From Roseiarcus sp963816065 (GTDB taxonomy: Bacteria; Pseudomonadota; Alphaproteobacteria; Rhizobiales; Beijerinckiaceae): a stretch of 64,000 nucleotides of DNA. Location of the stretch: assembly GCA_963816065.1 (NCBI GenBank), contig CAWFJG010000021.1, forward strand, positions 49,848 through 113,847, given 5' to 3'. The translations under genes were made by a program, and so were the position numbers. The notes beneath the pieces were generated by a model, which made no database searches, was not told the DNA's origin, and saw only the letters and a program-made list of their open reading frames with translations. Below, in pieces: positions 19,170 to 29,517 of this stretch (its first letter is position 1; each line of letters starts with the position of its first letter).

Positions 19170-20072
19170 ATGCTGATCGGAATCGATTGGGGCGGCACGA
19201 AAATCGAAGGCGTCGCAATGGAGCCGAATGGAACCGAGCTCCTCCGTCTGCGCGAGACGACGCCTCGCCACGATTACTTCGGCTGCATTGCCGTCATCAA
19301 GTCGATGATCGAGGCGATGGAAAGCCAGATGGAGCGGCGGGGCAGCGTCGGCGTCGGCATTCCAGGGTCGCTCGAACCCGAGAGTCGGCTCGGCAAGGGG
19401 GCAAATTCGACCTGGCTCCTCGGACGCCCGGTCGAGAAGGATCTCATCGAGGCGCTCGGTCGGGAAATCCAAGTCGAAATCGACGCGGATTGCTTCGCGG
19501 CTTCCGAGGCCGTCGACGGCGCCGGCGCCAACTATCATGTGGTCTTCGCCGTGATCCTCGGGTCAGGCGCGGGCGCAGGAATCGCCGTCAACGGAGCGGT
19601 CCATCACGGACCCAACAACAGCGCCGGAGAATGGGGCCACAATCCCCTGCCCACGCCCGATATGACCGAAATTCCTGGCGCGCCCTGCTATTGCGGCAGG
19701 CACGGATGCATGGAAACCTGGGTGTCGGGCCGAGCGTTCGAAGCCGAATTTGAACGCCATGCGGGCGCCAGGCTGCCCGCCAACGCGATCATGGAGCGGA
19801 AGAGAAACGGGGATCACCTGGCGAGCATCCTCTGGCGCCGCTATGTCAATCGCCTGGCGCGCGGTCTCGCGGTCGTGGTGAACACGCTCGACCCCGACGT
19901 TTTCGTGATGGGTGGCGGCATGTCGAACGTCGACGAACTCTACGTCGATCTGCCGGTCGAATTGCCCAGACAAACATTCTCGTCCGTCTTCCGCACGCCG
20001 ATCCAGCGAGCGCTCCACGGAGACTCGAGCGGCGTCAGGGGCGCCGCTTGGCTGTGGAAGTCTGTTCGATAG
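19170..20072 (+). CDS. ROK-family sugar kinase
   Basis: A 300-residue kinase. It begins MLIGIDWGGTKIEGVAM (ATP-binding DxGGTK motif), has ILGSGAGAGIAVNGAV (phosphate-2 type loop), GEWGHNPL with the catalytic-region His, and CYCGRHGCMETW, the zinc-binding Cys cluster that defines ROK kinases. Length and motifs fit fructokinase/glucokinase/N-acetylhexosamine kinase; the substrate cannot be fixed. No HTH domain, so it is an enzyme rather than a repressor. It faces away from the aldo/keto reductase across a 260-bp divergent region and is followed 20 bp later by an IMPase-type phosphatase. Confidence 0.88.
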   Translation: MLIGIDWGGTKIEGVAMEPNGTELLRLRETTPRHDYFGCIAVIKSMIEAMESQMERRGSVGVGIPGSLEPESRLGKGANSTWLLGRPVEKDLIEALGREIQVEIDADCFAASEAVDGAGANYHVVFAVILGSGAGAGIAVNGAVHHGPNNSAGEWGHNPLPTPDMTEIPGAPCYCGRHGCMETWVSGRAFEAEFERHAGARLPANAIMERKRNGDHLASILWRRYVNRLARGLAVVVNTLDPDVFVMGGGMSNVDELYVDLPVELPRQTFSSVFRTPIQRALHGDSSGVRGAAWLWKSVR

Positions 20073-20092
20073 TCCACATCGGAGGCCTATGC

Positions 20093-20893
20093 ATGGATAA
20101 GTCCGGCATTTCCGCGCGTTATGCGATGGCCCTGGACTTGATTCGCCAGGCCGGCGATCTGGCGCATGACGACTTCCGCCGCCGCCATGCCCTGACGATC
20201 AGGAGCAAGGGCGTGCAGGACATGGCGAGCGAGGCCGATCTGAACACCGAGCTCATGATCCGGGACCGGCTCGCCAAGATTTTTCCCGAGGATGGCTTTC
20301 TCGGAGAGGAAACCGGCCGCACGGACTTGGCCTCAGGGCAGGGATTGTGGGTCGTCGATCCGATCGACGGGACCCAGCCGTTCCTCAGCGGCCTATCCGG
20401 CTGGTGCGTGTCGATCGCCTTTGTCCTCGACAGCACGTTGATGTTTGGAATGGTGTATGCGCCGGCGCGCAACGAACTTTTCGCGGGCGGGCTCGGCATT
20501 CCGGCGACGCTGAACGGCGCTCCGGTCGATCGCCATCCCGGTAAGGCCATCACCGATGGAATCGTCGGCGTCGGCTACTCTCCGCGGGTCACGCCGGACG
20601 ATTACCTTCCAATCTTTGGGCGGCTCCTGCACGCGGGAGGAATGTTCTACCGGGAGGGCTCCGGCGCTCTCACCCTATGCTACGTGGCGTGCGGACGCCT
20701 CATCGGCTACATCGAGGCCCACATCAATTCCTGGGACTGTCTCGGCGCGCTCGCAGTGGTTCATGCGGCGGGCCTCAAGAGCAATGATTTCTTAGCCAAC
20801 GACGGCCTGCACGTCGGCAACCAACTCGTTGCCGGAAACGATGAAGTCTATGCGGCCCTCGTGAAGGTCTATGGGCCCGAGGCGGACGCGTGA
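20093..20893 (+). CDS. Inositol monophosphatase family protein
   Basis: A 266-residue magnesium-dependent phosphatase. Metal-site motifs are present: GEETG, DPIDGTQPF (usually DPIDGTxNF) and WDCLGALAVVHAAG. ATG 20093 is preferred over an upstream in-frame start because GGAGG lies at 20081-20085. The substrate could be myo-inositol-1-phosphate, a sugar phosphate or a nucleotide phosphate; its position after a ROK kinase suggests a sugar phosphate. The last 25 bp overlap the convergent HAD phosphatase gene. Confidence 0.85.
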   Translation: MDKSGISARYAMALDLIRQAGDLAHDDFRRRHALTIRSKGVQDMASEADLNTELMIRDRLAKIFPEDGFLGEETGRTDLASGQGLWVVDPIDGTQPFLSGLSGWCVSIAFVLDSTLMFGMVYAPARNELFAGGLGIPATLNGAPVDRHPGKAITDGIVGVGYSPRVTPDDYLPIFGRLLHAGGMFYREGSGALTLCYVACGRLIGYIEAHINSWDCLGALAVVHAAGLKSNDFLANDGLHVGNQLVAGNDEVYAALVKVYGPEADA

Positions 20894-21591
20894 AACGCTC
20901 GAGCCGCGAGGATCAGGATGGCGCCATTGTTGCGATTCCGGGTGACCCGAGGCTTGAGAAACAGGCGGTCGCGCGTGACGGTCAGATCGAGCTTCTGGTA
21001 GTCGCTGACCGCGAAGCGCCCGTCGAGAGCCGCATGCGCTTGCGCAGACGCGATCACGACGAGGTCCGCGCCGGCGGCGGTCGCCGCCTCAATTCCGACT
21101 GCCGAATCCTCGAAGACGATGCAATCCGCGGTCTCGAATCCGAGCCTCTGCGCGCCGAGGATGAAACAATCGGGCGCAGGCTTTCCGACCAGAACGTCTT
21201 CACCTGTCACGATCGAGCGCGGGACGGGGAGCCCCGCCGCGCCGAGGCGCGCTCGCGCGAGCGCAATCGGCGCCGATGTCACCACGGTCCACCGCTCGGG
21301 CGGTAGCGCGGCCAAAAACTCCGCCGCACCGGCAATGGGGACGACGCCGTCAACGTCCTCGACCTCCCCGCGCTCGATCGTCGCCGCCTCGATCTCGGGA
21401 TCGAGGCCTGGAATCGCTAGTCGCCGCATGGTGTCCACCGCGCGACTGCCGTGAATGGTCGCGACAAGAGTCGAAAAGTCCACCCCACGACTGCGAGCCC
21501 ACCGGCCCCAGATCCTTATCATCGCCCGACTGAAATCGATCAGCGTTCCGTCCATGTCGAACAAGAACGCCGCCGCCGACTTGGCGCTCAT
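20869..21591 (-). CDS. HAD-family sugar phosphatase
   Basis: A 240-residue haloacid-dehalogenase-type phosphatase. Motif I is FLFDMDGTLIDF (nucleophile and acid Asp), motif II TVVTSAPIAL, motif III with GKPAPDCF, and motif IV CIVFEDSAVGIEAA. This subclass (YfbT/GPP1-like) removes phosphate from small sugar phosphates or glycerol-3-phosphate. ATG 21591 is chosen for its GAGAGGCGG ribosome site. It lies 86 bp downstream of the FrcA-like ATPase and could be the last gene of that operon. Confidence 0.85.
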   Translation of the reverse strand: MSAKSAAAFLFDMDGTLIDFSRAMIRIWGRWARSRGVDFSTLVATIHGSRAVDTMRRLAIPGLDPEIEAATIERGEVEDVDGVVPIAGAAEFLAALPPERWTVVTSAPIALARARLGAAGLPVPRSIVTGEDVLVGKPAPDCFILGAQRLGFETADCIVFEDSAVGIEAATAAGADLVVIASAQAHAALDGRFAVSDYQKLDLTVTRDRLFLKPRVTRNRNNGAILILAARAFHASASGP

Positions 21592-21677
21592 GCCGCCTCT
21601 CCGCCGTTGATCGAGAAGGCGACTGAATGCGCTCTGCGCTCCCAATTTTCAAGACAAAGTGGAGCGCAGCCTTTCGG

Positions 21678-22455
<778 letters not shown>

Positions 22456-22459
<4 letters not shown>

Positions 22460-23541
22460 TTGGAAACCCTCCGGATCCACTGGTCGAGCGCGACCGCGAC
22501 GATGATCAGGACGCCGATGGCGAATTCCTGCCACAGCACGTCGAGGCCGGCTAGCGAAACGGCGGAGCGGAACACGCCGACGATCAGCGCCCCGACCAGC
22601 GTTCCGATGATCGAGCCGCGGCCGCCGAACAGCGACGTGCCGCCAATCACGACGGCGGTGATGCTGTCGAGGTTCATGTTCTCGCCCGCCGTCGGGCTGA
22701 TGGCGCCGACGCGTCCGATCAGCGCCCAGCCGGCGATCGCCGCGATCAGTCCCGCGAGCACGTAGACGCTCAAGAGAATGCGGTCCGTATTGATGCCGGC
22801 GAGCCGCGCTGCTTCCGGATCGTCGCCGGTCGCGTAGATGTGGCGGCCGAAAGCGGTGCGGTTGAGGATGTACCAGACCGCCGCGGCCACGATCAGCAAG
22901 AGGAACGTTCCCCACATGATGCGCGCGCCGCCGATCTGAATCTGATTGCCCATCATGCTGAGGAACGGCGCCTTTTCCTCGATGTCCTGCATGCCGATGG
23001 TTTCGCTCCGCGAATAAAAGGTGTTCAGCGCCCCAATAATGCTGAGCGTGCCGAGCGTGACGATAAACGGCGGCATCTTGAGCCGCGTCACCAACGTTCC
23101 GTTCAGGTATCCGAAGACCGCGCCGACCGCGATCCCGAGCGGAAAGGCGATGACCGTAGGAACGCCGTCGTAAACCGCCAGCCGTCCCATCACGACCGAA
23201 GAGATGACCATGATGACGCCGATCGACAGATCGATGCCGGCGGTCAGGATCACCAGCGTCTGCCCGACGCCGACAATGCCGATGACCACCACCTGGGTGA
23301 GAATGGTCGAGAAATTGCTGGCGGCCGTAAATCGCGACGGATTGACCACGACGCCGAGCAGCACGCCGAGCAAAAGAACGACGAAGGGGACTGTCGTCGG
23401 GTAGGCGTGCAGGAAGCGCTGGAGGCGCTGGAGAAAGGTGAGTTGCTCCTCGTCGAAAGATGCGACGGTTGTCGTCGCACCGGTCAGAACCTTCTCGAAC
23501 TCCTGCTGCACAGGACGTCCGCTCGGAGTCGCTTCGCTCAT
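22456..23541 (-). CDS. frcC: CUT2 sugar ABC permease, FrcC-like
   Basis: A 361-residue permease from ATG 23541 (MSEATPSGRPVQQEFEKVL), with a hydrophilic N-terminal extension of about 45 residues like FrcC, then about ten helices. The signature LTAGIDLSIGVIMVISSVV is present. It lies between the FrcB- and FrcA-like genes. In Sinorhizobium the homologous system imports fructose, and also mannose and ribose. Intact. Confidence 0.9.
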
Positions 23542-23659
23542 GGATACCTCGCGCGTTTCCCGGCTTCTGAGCATTTTTTGACGGGCCCGCCCGGGATTTC
23601 ACCGAGCGCGCCCGAATTCTTGACTATTCAGCCGATTAAGCGCCGCTTATTGTGGGAAA

Positions 23660-24673
23660 TCAACCCCAGCAGAGCTTCATGCCCTCGTCGACGCTGATCG
23701 AGGGAACGCCCGGAACGGGATGATCGGTGACGAGCTTCTCGCCGGTGTCGATGCTGGTCGGCTTTTTGCCGGTCTTGATGTAATCGGCGATGGCCTGGAC
23801 GCCATCGGACGCCATCAAGAGGGGGTACTGCTGGGAGGTCGCGCCGATGATGCCTTCCTTGACCCATTTGACGCCCTGGCAGCCACCGTCGACCGCGACG
23901 ACAGTCACGCCTTTTTCTTTGCCTGCGGCCTTCAGCGCCGCATAGCCGCCGTATGCAGCCGGCTCGTTGATGGCGTAGACGAGGTCGATCTGATCGGCCT
24001 TCTGCAGGATGTTCTCCATCGCCTTGCGGCCGCCCTCGGTAGCGCCCTTGGTGACGTCCGATCCGACGATTTGCGGGCTGTCGCTCATGGCGTAGTGCTT
24101 GGGATCCTTGACCGGAATGCCGAAGCCGGTGAGGAAGCCGTTGTGGCGCTTGTAGTCGACGGTCGGCTGGTTGGCCGCAAGGTCGAGCGTAGCGATCTTG
24201 GCGGTGTTGGCCTTGTCGCCGAGCGTTCCCTTGGCCCACTCGCCGATGAGCTCGCCGGCCTTGAAGTTGTCGGTGGCGAAGTTGGCGTCGGCTGCATTTT
24301 CCGGATCGAGCGGCGTATCGAGGGTGATGACAAGGACGCCCGCGTCGCGGGCCTTCTTCACCGTCGGGACGATCGCGGTCGAGTCGCTCGGGACCAGCAG
24401 GATGCCCTTGGCGCCGGCCGCCATCAGCTGCTCGATCGCGGCGACCTCGCCGTCATTGTCGCCGTCGAATTTGCCGGCGTAGGCCTGAGGCGTCAGGCCG
24501 AGCTCCTTGGCCTTGGCCTCGAAGCCTTCCTTCATCTTGACGAAGAACGGGTTGGTGTTGGTCTTGGTGATGAGGCCGACGATCGGCCCGTCGGCGTAGG
24601 ACGGCGCGCTAGTGAGCGCAAGCGTGATCGCAGCGGCAGCCACGGTTGCAAAAATTCCGGAAATCTTGGACAC
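23660..24673 (-). CDS. frcB: Periplasmic fructose-type sugar-binding protein, FrcB-like
   Basis: A 337-residue binding protein. The start is GTG 24673, supported by GGAGG a few bases upstream and by the signal peptide that begins there (SKISGIFATVAAAAITLALT, cleavage after APSYA). The mature part has GLITKTNTNPFFVKMKEG, GILLVPSDSTAIVP, INEPAAYGGYAAL, AVDGGCQGVKWV and the C-terminal KLCWG, block for block the pattern of Sinorhizobium FrcB. The 118-bp gap to frcC contains a GC-rich stem that may attenuate the distal genes. Control is likely by the divergent ROK repressor. Confidence 0.92.
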   Translation of the reverse strand: MSKISGIFATVAAAAITLALTSAPSYADGPIVGLITKTNTNPFFVKMKEGFEAKAKELGLTPQAYAGKFDGDNDGEVAAIEQLMAAGAKGILLVPSDSTAIVPTVKKARDAGVLVITLDTPLDPENAADANFATDNFKAGELIGEWAKGTLGDKANTAKIATLDLAANQPTVDYKRHNGFLTGFGIPVKDPKHYAMSDSPQIVGSDVTKGATEGGRKAMENILQKADQIDLVYAINEPAAYGGYAALKAAGKEKGVTVVAVDGGCQGVKWVKEGIIGATSQQYPLLMASDGVQAIADYIKTGKKPTSIDTGEKLVTDHPVPGVPSISVDEGMKLCWG

Positions 24674-24827
24674 TTCACTTCCTCCCAACGGGTACAAGCG
24701 ACGCTGTTCCCGGGCGTTGTCCGTGAGGCGCTTGTGCGTCTCTTCGGCCCCCATGCGCCGCCGGACGCTAATTGGGCAGAGTTTCGAGCGGAAGTCAAGG
24801 ATAATTCCATCCGATATAATAATTCTT

Positions 24828-24847
24828 GACAAACACCGGCGTTTGTC
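24828..24847. promoter_or_regulatory. Operator palindrome between frcB and the ROK repressor gene
   Basis: GACAAAC-ACCGGC-GTTTGTC is a perfect 7-bp inverted repeat around a 6-bp core, in the 217-bp divergent region. Its left arm overlaps a plus-strand TTGACA (24826-24831) with CAATCT 17 bp downstream, a likely promoter for the repressor gene. An AT-rich stretch (24801-24826) on the other side could serve the frcB promoter. The placement fits autoregulation plus control of the importer. Confidence 0.6.
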
Positions 24848-24890
24848 CCAATCTGTTTCGGCAAAGCCGTTAAGAATTGAGAGGCGGAGG

Positions 24891-26173
24891 ATGGCGGAGG
24901 CGGCAGATCGCTCGCGCGCGCGAGCGAAACCGGCGGGCGGAGCGACCCTTGATCAATTGTCGTCGACCTTCGCCGAGATCGCCAGCGGCGCCGACCAATC
25001 GGGCGTGCGCGTCTACAACGAGCGGCTGCTTTTGTCCCTCGTCCGACGGTTCGGGCCCCTGTCCAAGATCGAGGTTGCGCGACTCACGGGATTGTCCGTG
25101 CAATCAACCTCGGCGATCATGAATCGGCTGCAGGCGGACGGACTTCTGAAGCGGGAGGCGCCGCTGCGCGGGCGCGTGGGACAGCCGACCATCCCGATGT
25201 CGCTCAATCCGGACGGCGCCTTTTCGCTCGGCCTCAAGATCGGCCGGCGCAGCTGCGATCTCGTGCTCGTCGACTTCCGCGGCGCCGTCCGCCAGCGTGC
25301 GCACCGAACGTTCGCCTTTCCCACGCCGCCGCTCATTCTCGATTTCGTCCGCGAGCATCAGCCAAAGCTCGTGGATTCCCTCAGTGAGGCGCAGCGGCGG
25401 CGGATCGCCGGCCTCGGCATCGCGGCGCCGTTCCAGCTCTGGACCTGGGAGTCCGAGATCGGCGCGCCGTCCGGCGCGATGGCGGCTTGGCGCGAGTTCG
25501 ACGCCGCCGGCGAAGTCGCCAAGGTTTGCCTCTATCCGGTGACGCTGTGCAACGACGCGACCGCAGCCTGCGCGGCCGAGTTCTTTTTCGGCGGCGGCTG
25601 GCGCCATCGGGACTTCCTTTACTTCTTCGTCGGCGCCTTCATCGGCGGCGGCGTCGTGCTGGACGGCGCGCTGAAATCGGACGCACCGGCAACGCCGGCG
25701 CAATTGGTTCGATGCCGGTCGCCCAAAGACGAGACGGGCGCGCCGCGCCGCAGCTCGTCGCCTGCGCCTCGATCTACCAGCTCGAGCGCCGGCTGGCCGA
25801 GGCCGGTATCGACGCCTCCTCGATCTGGGCCACGCCGGCTGCGTGGGCCGAATTCGGCGCGCCGCTCGACGCCTGGATCGAGGAAACGGCGGAGGCGCTC
25901 GCCTACGCCTCGGTCGCCGCCATCTCGGTTATTGACTTCGCCGCGATTGTCGTCGACGGAGAGATGCCGGCGTCTGTCCGCGACCGTCTGACCACGCGGG
26001 CGGCCCAGGTGTTCGAGGGTCTGGACCGGCGAGGCCTCAGCGATGTCGCATTCGCGCCGGGATCAATCGGCGCCGACGCGGGGGCCATTGGCGGCGCGGC
26101 CCTGCCGCTGCTGAAGGCGTTCGGCCGCGACCGGGAGGTCCTGCTCAAGGACGTGTTGGTTCAGGCGAGCTGA
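24891..26173 (+). CDS. ROK-family transcriptional repressor, FrcR-like (one frameshift)
   Basis: N-terminal winged HTH (RRFGPLSKIEVARLTGLSVQ, then SAIMNRLQADGLLKRE) followed by a ROK sugar-binding fold (GLKIGRRSCDLVLVDFRG, LCNDATAACAAEFFFGGG, FVGAFIGGGVVLDGAL). At about 25670-25690 the frame shifts; the second frame resumes with IGRTGNAGAIGSMPV and continues to the stop at 26171-26173. ATG 24891 follows GAGGCGGAGG. About 427 residues in all. Lacks the zinc CxCGxxGC motif of the kinases. Divergent from frcBCA with a palindrome between, so it most likely represses the importer and is released by a sugar. Confidence 0.85.
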
Positions 26174-26291
26174 CGCGCCCCGGCCCCGTTTGGGGATGGC
26201 GGCGTGTTCGGTCGAGGCGATCCGCGTCTCGTTGAGCGCCGGACGGGTTTGCGTAGAATGACCACAAACTTCGTTCAGGCTGAGAGGCGAA

Positions 26292-27777
26292 ATGGCTTTG
26301 CGCGTCGTCAAGGTTGATCCCTTCGATCTCGTCGTGTTCGGCGGGACGGGCGATCTCGCCTATCGCAAGCTCTATCCGGCGCTGTTCCATCGCGAGCGGA
26401 GCGGGCAATTCAGCGAGCCGACCAGGATCATCGGCGTGTCGCGCCGGCATTTCGACCGCGACGCCTTCCGCGCCAGCGTGAAGGACGCGCTGATCAAGTT
26501 CAAAGCGGCCGACGACGAATCGGGCGAGGCGCTCGAGCGGTTCCTCGCCCGCCTCGACTACGTCGCCGCCGACGCCATGAACGACGACGGGTGGTCGGAT
26601 CTCCGGGATACGCTCGGGGCGGACGAACGCATCCGCGCCTTCTATCTTGCCACCGGCCCCGACCTCTTCTGCCCGATCGCGAGCCGGCTCGGCGCCGAGG
26701 GGCTGAAGACTCCCCGCTCGCGCAATCATCGTCGAGAAACCGATTGGCCACGACGGCGCGAGCGCCGACGCCATCAACGACGACATCGGCTCGGTGTTCC
26801 CGGAAAGCGCGATCTTCCGGATCGACCACTACCTCGGCAAGGAGTCGGTGCAGAACCTGATGGCCCTGCGTTTCGCCAACGCCCTGCTCGAGCCGGTGTG
26901 GAACAACGCGCATATCGATCACGTCCAGATCACGGTGGCCGAGACGCTGGGAGTCGAGGGGCGCGGCGCCTATTACGACAAGTCGGGCGCGATCCGCGAC
27001 ATGGTCCAGAATCATATGATGCAGCTGTTGTGCCTGGTCGCCATGGAGCCGCCGAACACGATGCAGGCCGACTCGCTGCGCGACGAGAAGCTGAAGGTCT
27101 TGAAGGCGCTCGAGCCGATCGACGGTTCGAATGCAGGAGCGCTGACCGTGCGCGGTCAATACCGAGCCGGCTTCGCCGACGGCGGCCCGGTTCCGAGCTA
27201 CCTGCACGACGTCGGCAAACACGAAAGCAATACCGAGACCTTCGTGGCGATGAAGATCGGCGTCGCCAACTGGCGCTGGGCCGGAGTTCCCTTCTACTTG
27301 CGCAGCGGCAAACGGCTGCCGCAGCGGTTTTCGGAGATCGCCGTCGCCTTCAAGAGAGTGCCGCACATCATCTTCGACATGCCCGCCGACGCCGTGCCGG
27401 CGAACCGTCTCGTCATCCGGGTGCAACCCGACGAAGGCATCAAGCTATGGATGATGGTCAAGGAGCCCGGACCGGGCGGAATGCGGCTCGTGCACCTTCC
27501 GCTCGACATGAGTTTCGCCAAAGCCTTCGGCATGGCTTCGGCGGACGCCTACGAGCGCCTGCTGATGGACGCCATCCGCGGCAACGCCGCGCTGTTCATG
27601 CGGCGCGACGAGGTCGAGGCGGCGTGGCGGTTCATCGATCCTGTCCGCGAGGCGTGGGCGGGGATGCGGGAGCCGCCACGACCCTACGCCGCCGGAACCT
27701 GGGGACCCAACGCCGCCGTCGCGCTGATCGAGCGGGACGGACGCACCTGGAACGAGGAGCATCACGACGCCGAATGA
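26292..27777 (+). CDS. zwf: Glucose-6-phosphate 1-dehydrogenase (one frameshift)
   Basis: First enzyme of the oxidative pentose phosphate and Entner-Doudoroff routes. N-terminal NADP site: DLVVFGGTGDLAYRKLYPAL. After a one-base indel at about 26720 (AIIVEKPIGHDG is in the second frame) the rest is clean, with the active-site motif RIDHYLGKESVQNLMALRF. About 495 residues, normal length. The stop overlaps the pgl start (ATGA), so both are translated together. The position between sugar importers fits catabolism through the Entner-Doudoroff pathway, although edd and eda are not here. Confidence 0.92.
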
Positions 27778-28286
27778 CATTCCGCGTCGCGACTTCGCCG
27801 ACGGCGAAGACCTTGCTCCAGCCTTCGCCGAGTGGAGCGCCGACAAGCTGCCGGCCGCGATCGCCGAGCGCGGCCGGCCACGCTGGTCGTCTCCGGCGGG
27901 AAGACCCCGGCCAGGAACCGATCGCCGCGAGCGCGCGCGTGGCCAACCTGCCCCTTCCCGCCGACCTCGTCGCGCTCGGCATGGGCGACGACGGCCACAT
28001 CGCATCGCGGTTTCCCGGCGCCCCGGGCCTGCCTGAGGCGATGGACCCGGGCGCCCGGCTGCTCGTCGTTCCCATCGAGGCGCCGGACGCGCCCGAGCCC
28101 AGGCTGACGCTGACCGGCCGGGTTATCCCCCGCGCCCGGGCGATCGCGCTCCTGATCGAGGGCCAGGACAAGCTGAACACGCTCGCCGAGGCGCTCGCGG
28201 ACGCTCCGGCCGAAGCGATGCCGATCCGCGCCGTTCTGCGCGGGGCCAGCGATCGTTTGACGATCTTCGCCGCCCAGCGCGCCTGA
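27774..28286 (+). pseudogene. pgl: 6-phosphogluconolactonase, frameshifted and internally deleted
   Basis: Hydrolyses 6-phosphogluconolactone made by Zwf. The first ATG overlaps the zwf stop. N-terminal pieces are scattered over frames (FADGEDLAPAFAEWSADKL, then TLVVSGGKTPA). The C-terminal half is clean: ADLVALGMGDDGHIASRFPG and RAIALLIEGQDKLN. Between the SGGKTPA strand and the GMGDDGH motif the family normally has about 80 residues including the VDERWVP block; here only about 20 remain. So about 60 residues are missing in addition to two or more frame changes. The locus is about 170 codons against the usual 230-240. Either a true deletion or an assembly collapse. Confidence 0.75.
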
Positions 28287-28338
28287 CGGCGAGCGAAGGC
28301 GAAACGCCGGGCCGAGACGCCCGGCAGTCGAGCATCGC

Positions 28339-29352
28339 TCAGCCTCGGGAAGCCGGCGCGCAGGAGCCGCGTTCGACAAGCTTGGGCGGAAATAAGAGCC
28401 GCCGCTTCTGCGGAGGTTCGGCATTCGCGATCTGTTCCAGTAAAGCGGCGATGGCGGTTCGGGTCATCTCCTCGATAGGCTGCGCGATTAATGTCGGACG
28501 AATGCGCATGACGTCCGCCCAATCGAGATCGTCGATCCCGATCAGCGACACGTCAGCGGGGCAGCCGACGCCGAGGTCGCCCATCGCGCGCATGACGCCG
28601 ATCGTCATGAAATTGCTGAGCGACAGGATTGCCGTCGGCGCCTCCGCCCCGCCGAGGCCTTTCCGGGTCTCCTCATAGGCCCTTTCCACCTTGAACTGGG
28701 CGAGGCGAATCTGCTCGTCAGCGAGACTGAGCCCGCGACGGCGAAACGCTTCACGGCACCCCTTGAGCCTCAACTCGTGGGACGACACGCCCTGCCGACC
28801 TCCGATGACAAGAATGTGGCGATGGCCCAGGTCGAGCAGTTGTCCGGCCGCGAGGCTTCCGGCCTCGACGTCGTCGAGGGCGACGAAATCGTAAGGCGTG
28901 CCAGCGACCAGGCTTCCCATGGTCACGACCGGCACCCCGATCTCCTTGAGGAGCCTCCGCCCATGCCGCGCGTCCGAGCGCGTGGAGATGAGAATGAGCC
29001 CGGCCGCTTGCTGCATGCGCATCATGCGAAGGATGCGCATCTCGTGTTCGGTATCCTCGTCGGTGTTGTAGACGAACGTCATGAAGCCGGCTTTGAGACA
29101 TTCGTTCTCCACCACCCGCGCAAGCGCCGAGAAGTGGGGGTTGGTGATGTCGGGAACAATGACGCCGACAAGGCGCGACCGGCCGCTGCGCAGCGTCTGC
29201 GCCGCACGTTGCGGAGCGTAGCCGATCTCCGCGATGGCGCGCTCGACCCGTGCGACGACATCCGCGCTCGTCGGGGCCGAACGGTTGATGACCGCCGAGA
29301 CCGTCGAGATGGCCACGCCCGCCCGCTTGGCCACGTCCCTGATCGTCGTCAC
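28339..29352 (-). CDS. LacI-family transcriptional regulator
   Basis: A 337-residue repressor. The start is GTG 29352, preceded by AAGGAGGGG, giving TTIRDVAKRAGVAISTVSAV as the classic LacI HTH, then the hinge helix (YAPQRAAQTLRSGRSRLVGV) and a periplasmic-binding-protein-like sugar domain (IVPDITNPHFSALARVVEN, ADVSLIGIDDLDWADVM). It is divergent from the CUT1 importer/GH116 operon with a perfect palindrome between, so it very likely represses that operon and itself. The inducer is presumably a sugar released by the glycosidase. Intact. Confidence 0.92.
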   Translation of the reverse strand: MTTIRDVAKRAGVAISTVSAVINRSAPTSADVVARVERAIAEIGYAPQRAAQTLRSGRSRLVGVIVPDITNPHFSALARVVENECLKAGFMTFVYNTDEDTEHEMRILRMMRMQQAAGLILISTRSDARHGRRLLKEIGVPVVTMGSLVAGTPYDFVALDDVEAGSLAAGQLLDLGHRHILVIGGRQGVSSHELRLKGCREAFRRRGLSLADEQIRLAQFKVERAYEETRKGLGGAEAPTAILSLSNFMTIGVMRAMGDLGVGCPADVSLIGIDDLDWADVMRIRPTLIAQPIEEMTRTAIAALLEQIANAEPPQKRRLLFPPKLVERGSCAPASRG

Positions 29353-29393
29353 ACTTCGCCCCTCCTTGACAGTGACAGGCCGCCAGCATAGTC

Positions 29394-29407
29394 TCGAAAC
29401 GTTTCGA
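29394..29407. promoter_or_regulatory. LacI-type operator
   Basis: TCGAAACGTTTCGA is a perfect 14-bp palindrome with the central CG typical of LacI-family sites. It lies 42 bp upstream of the lacI-type gene and 111 bp before the binding-protein gene, placed to control both. Confidence 0.8.
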
Positions 29408-29517
29408 CCCCAAGAGTTCTGCGCATCTTCGGGATACAAAAAGACGCCCGCTGATCTTTCGGGACATGCACTTGACGGCGGTCAGGGCGTGCGGGCGACA
29501 GCACGGGAGGACTGATC

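Noticed and set aside
26174..26291. Possible riboswitch before zwf
   Set aside because: The gap is short (118 bp) and shows no conserved aptamer core; a plain promoter and ribosome site explain it.
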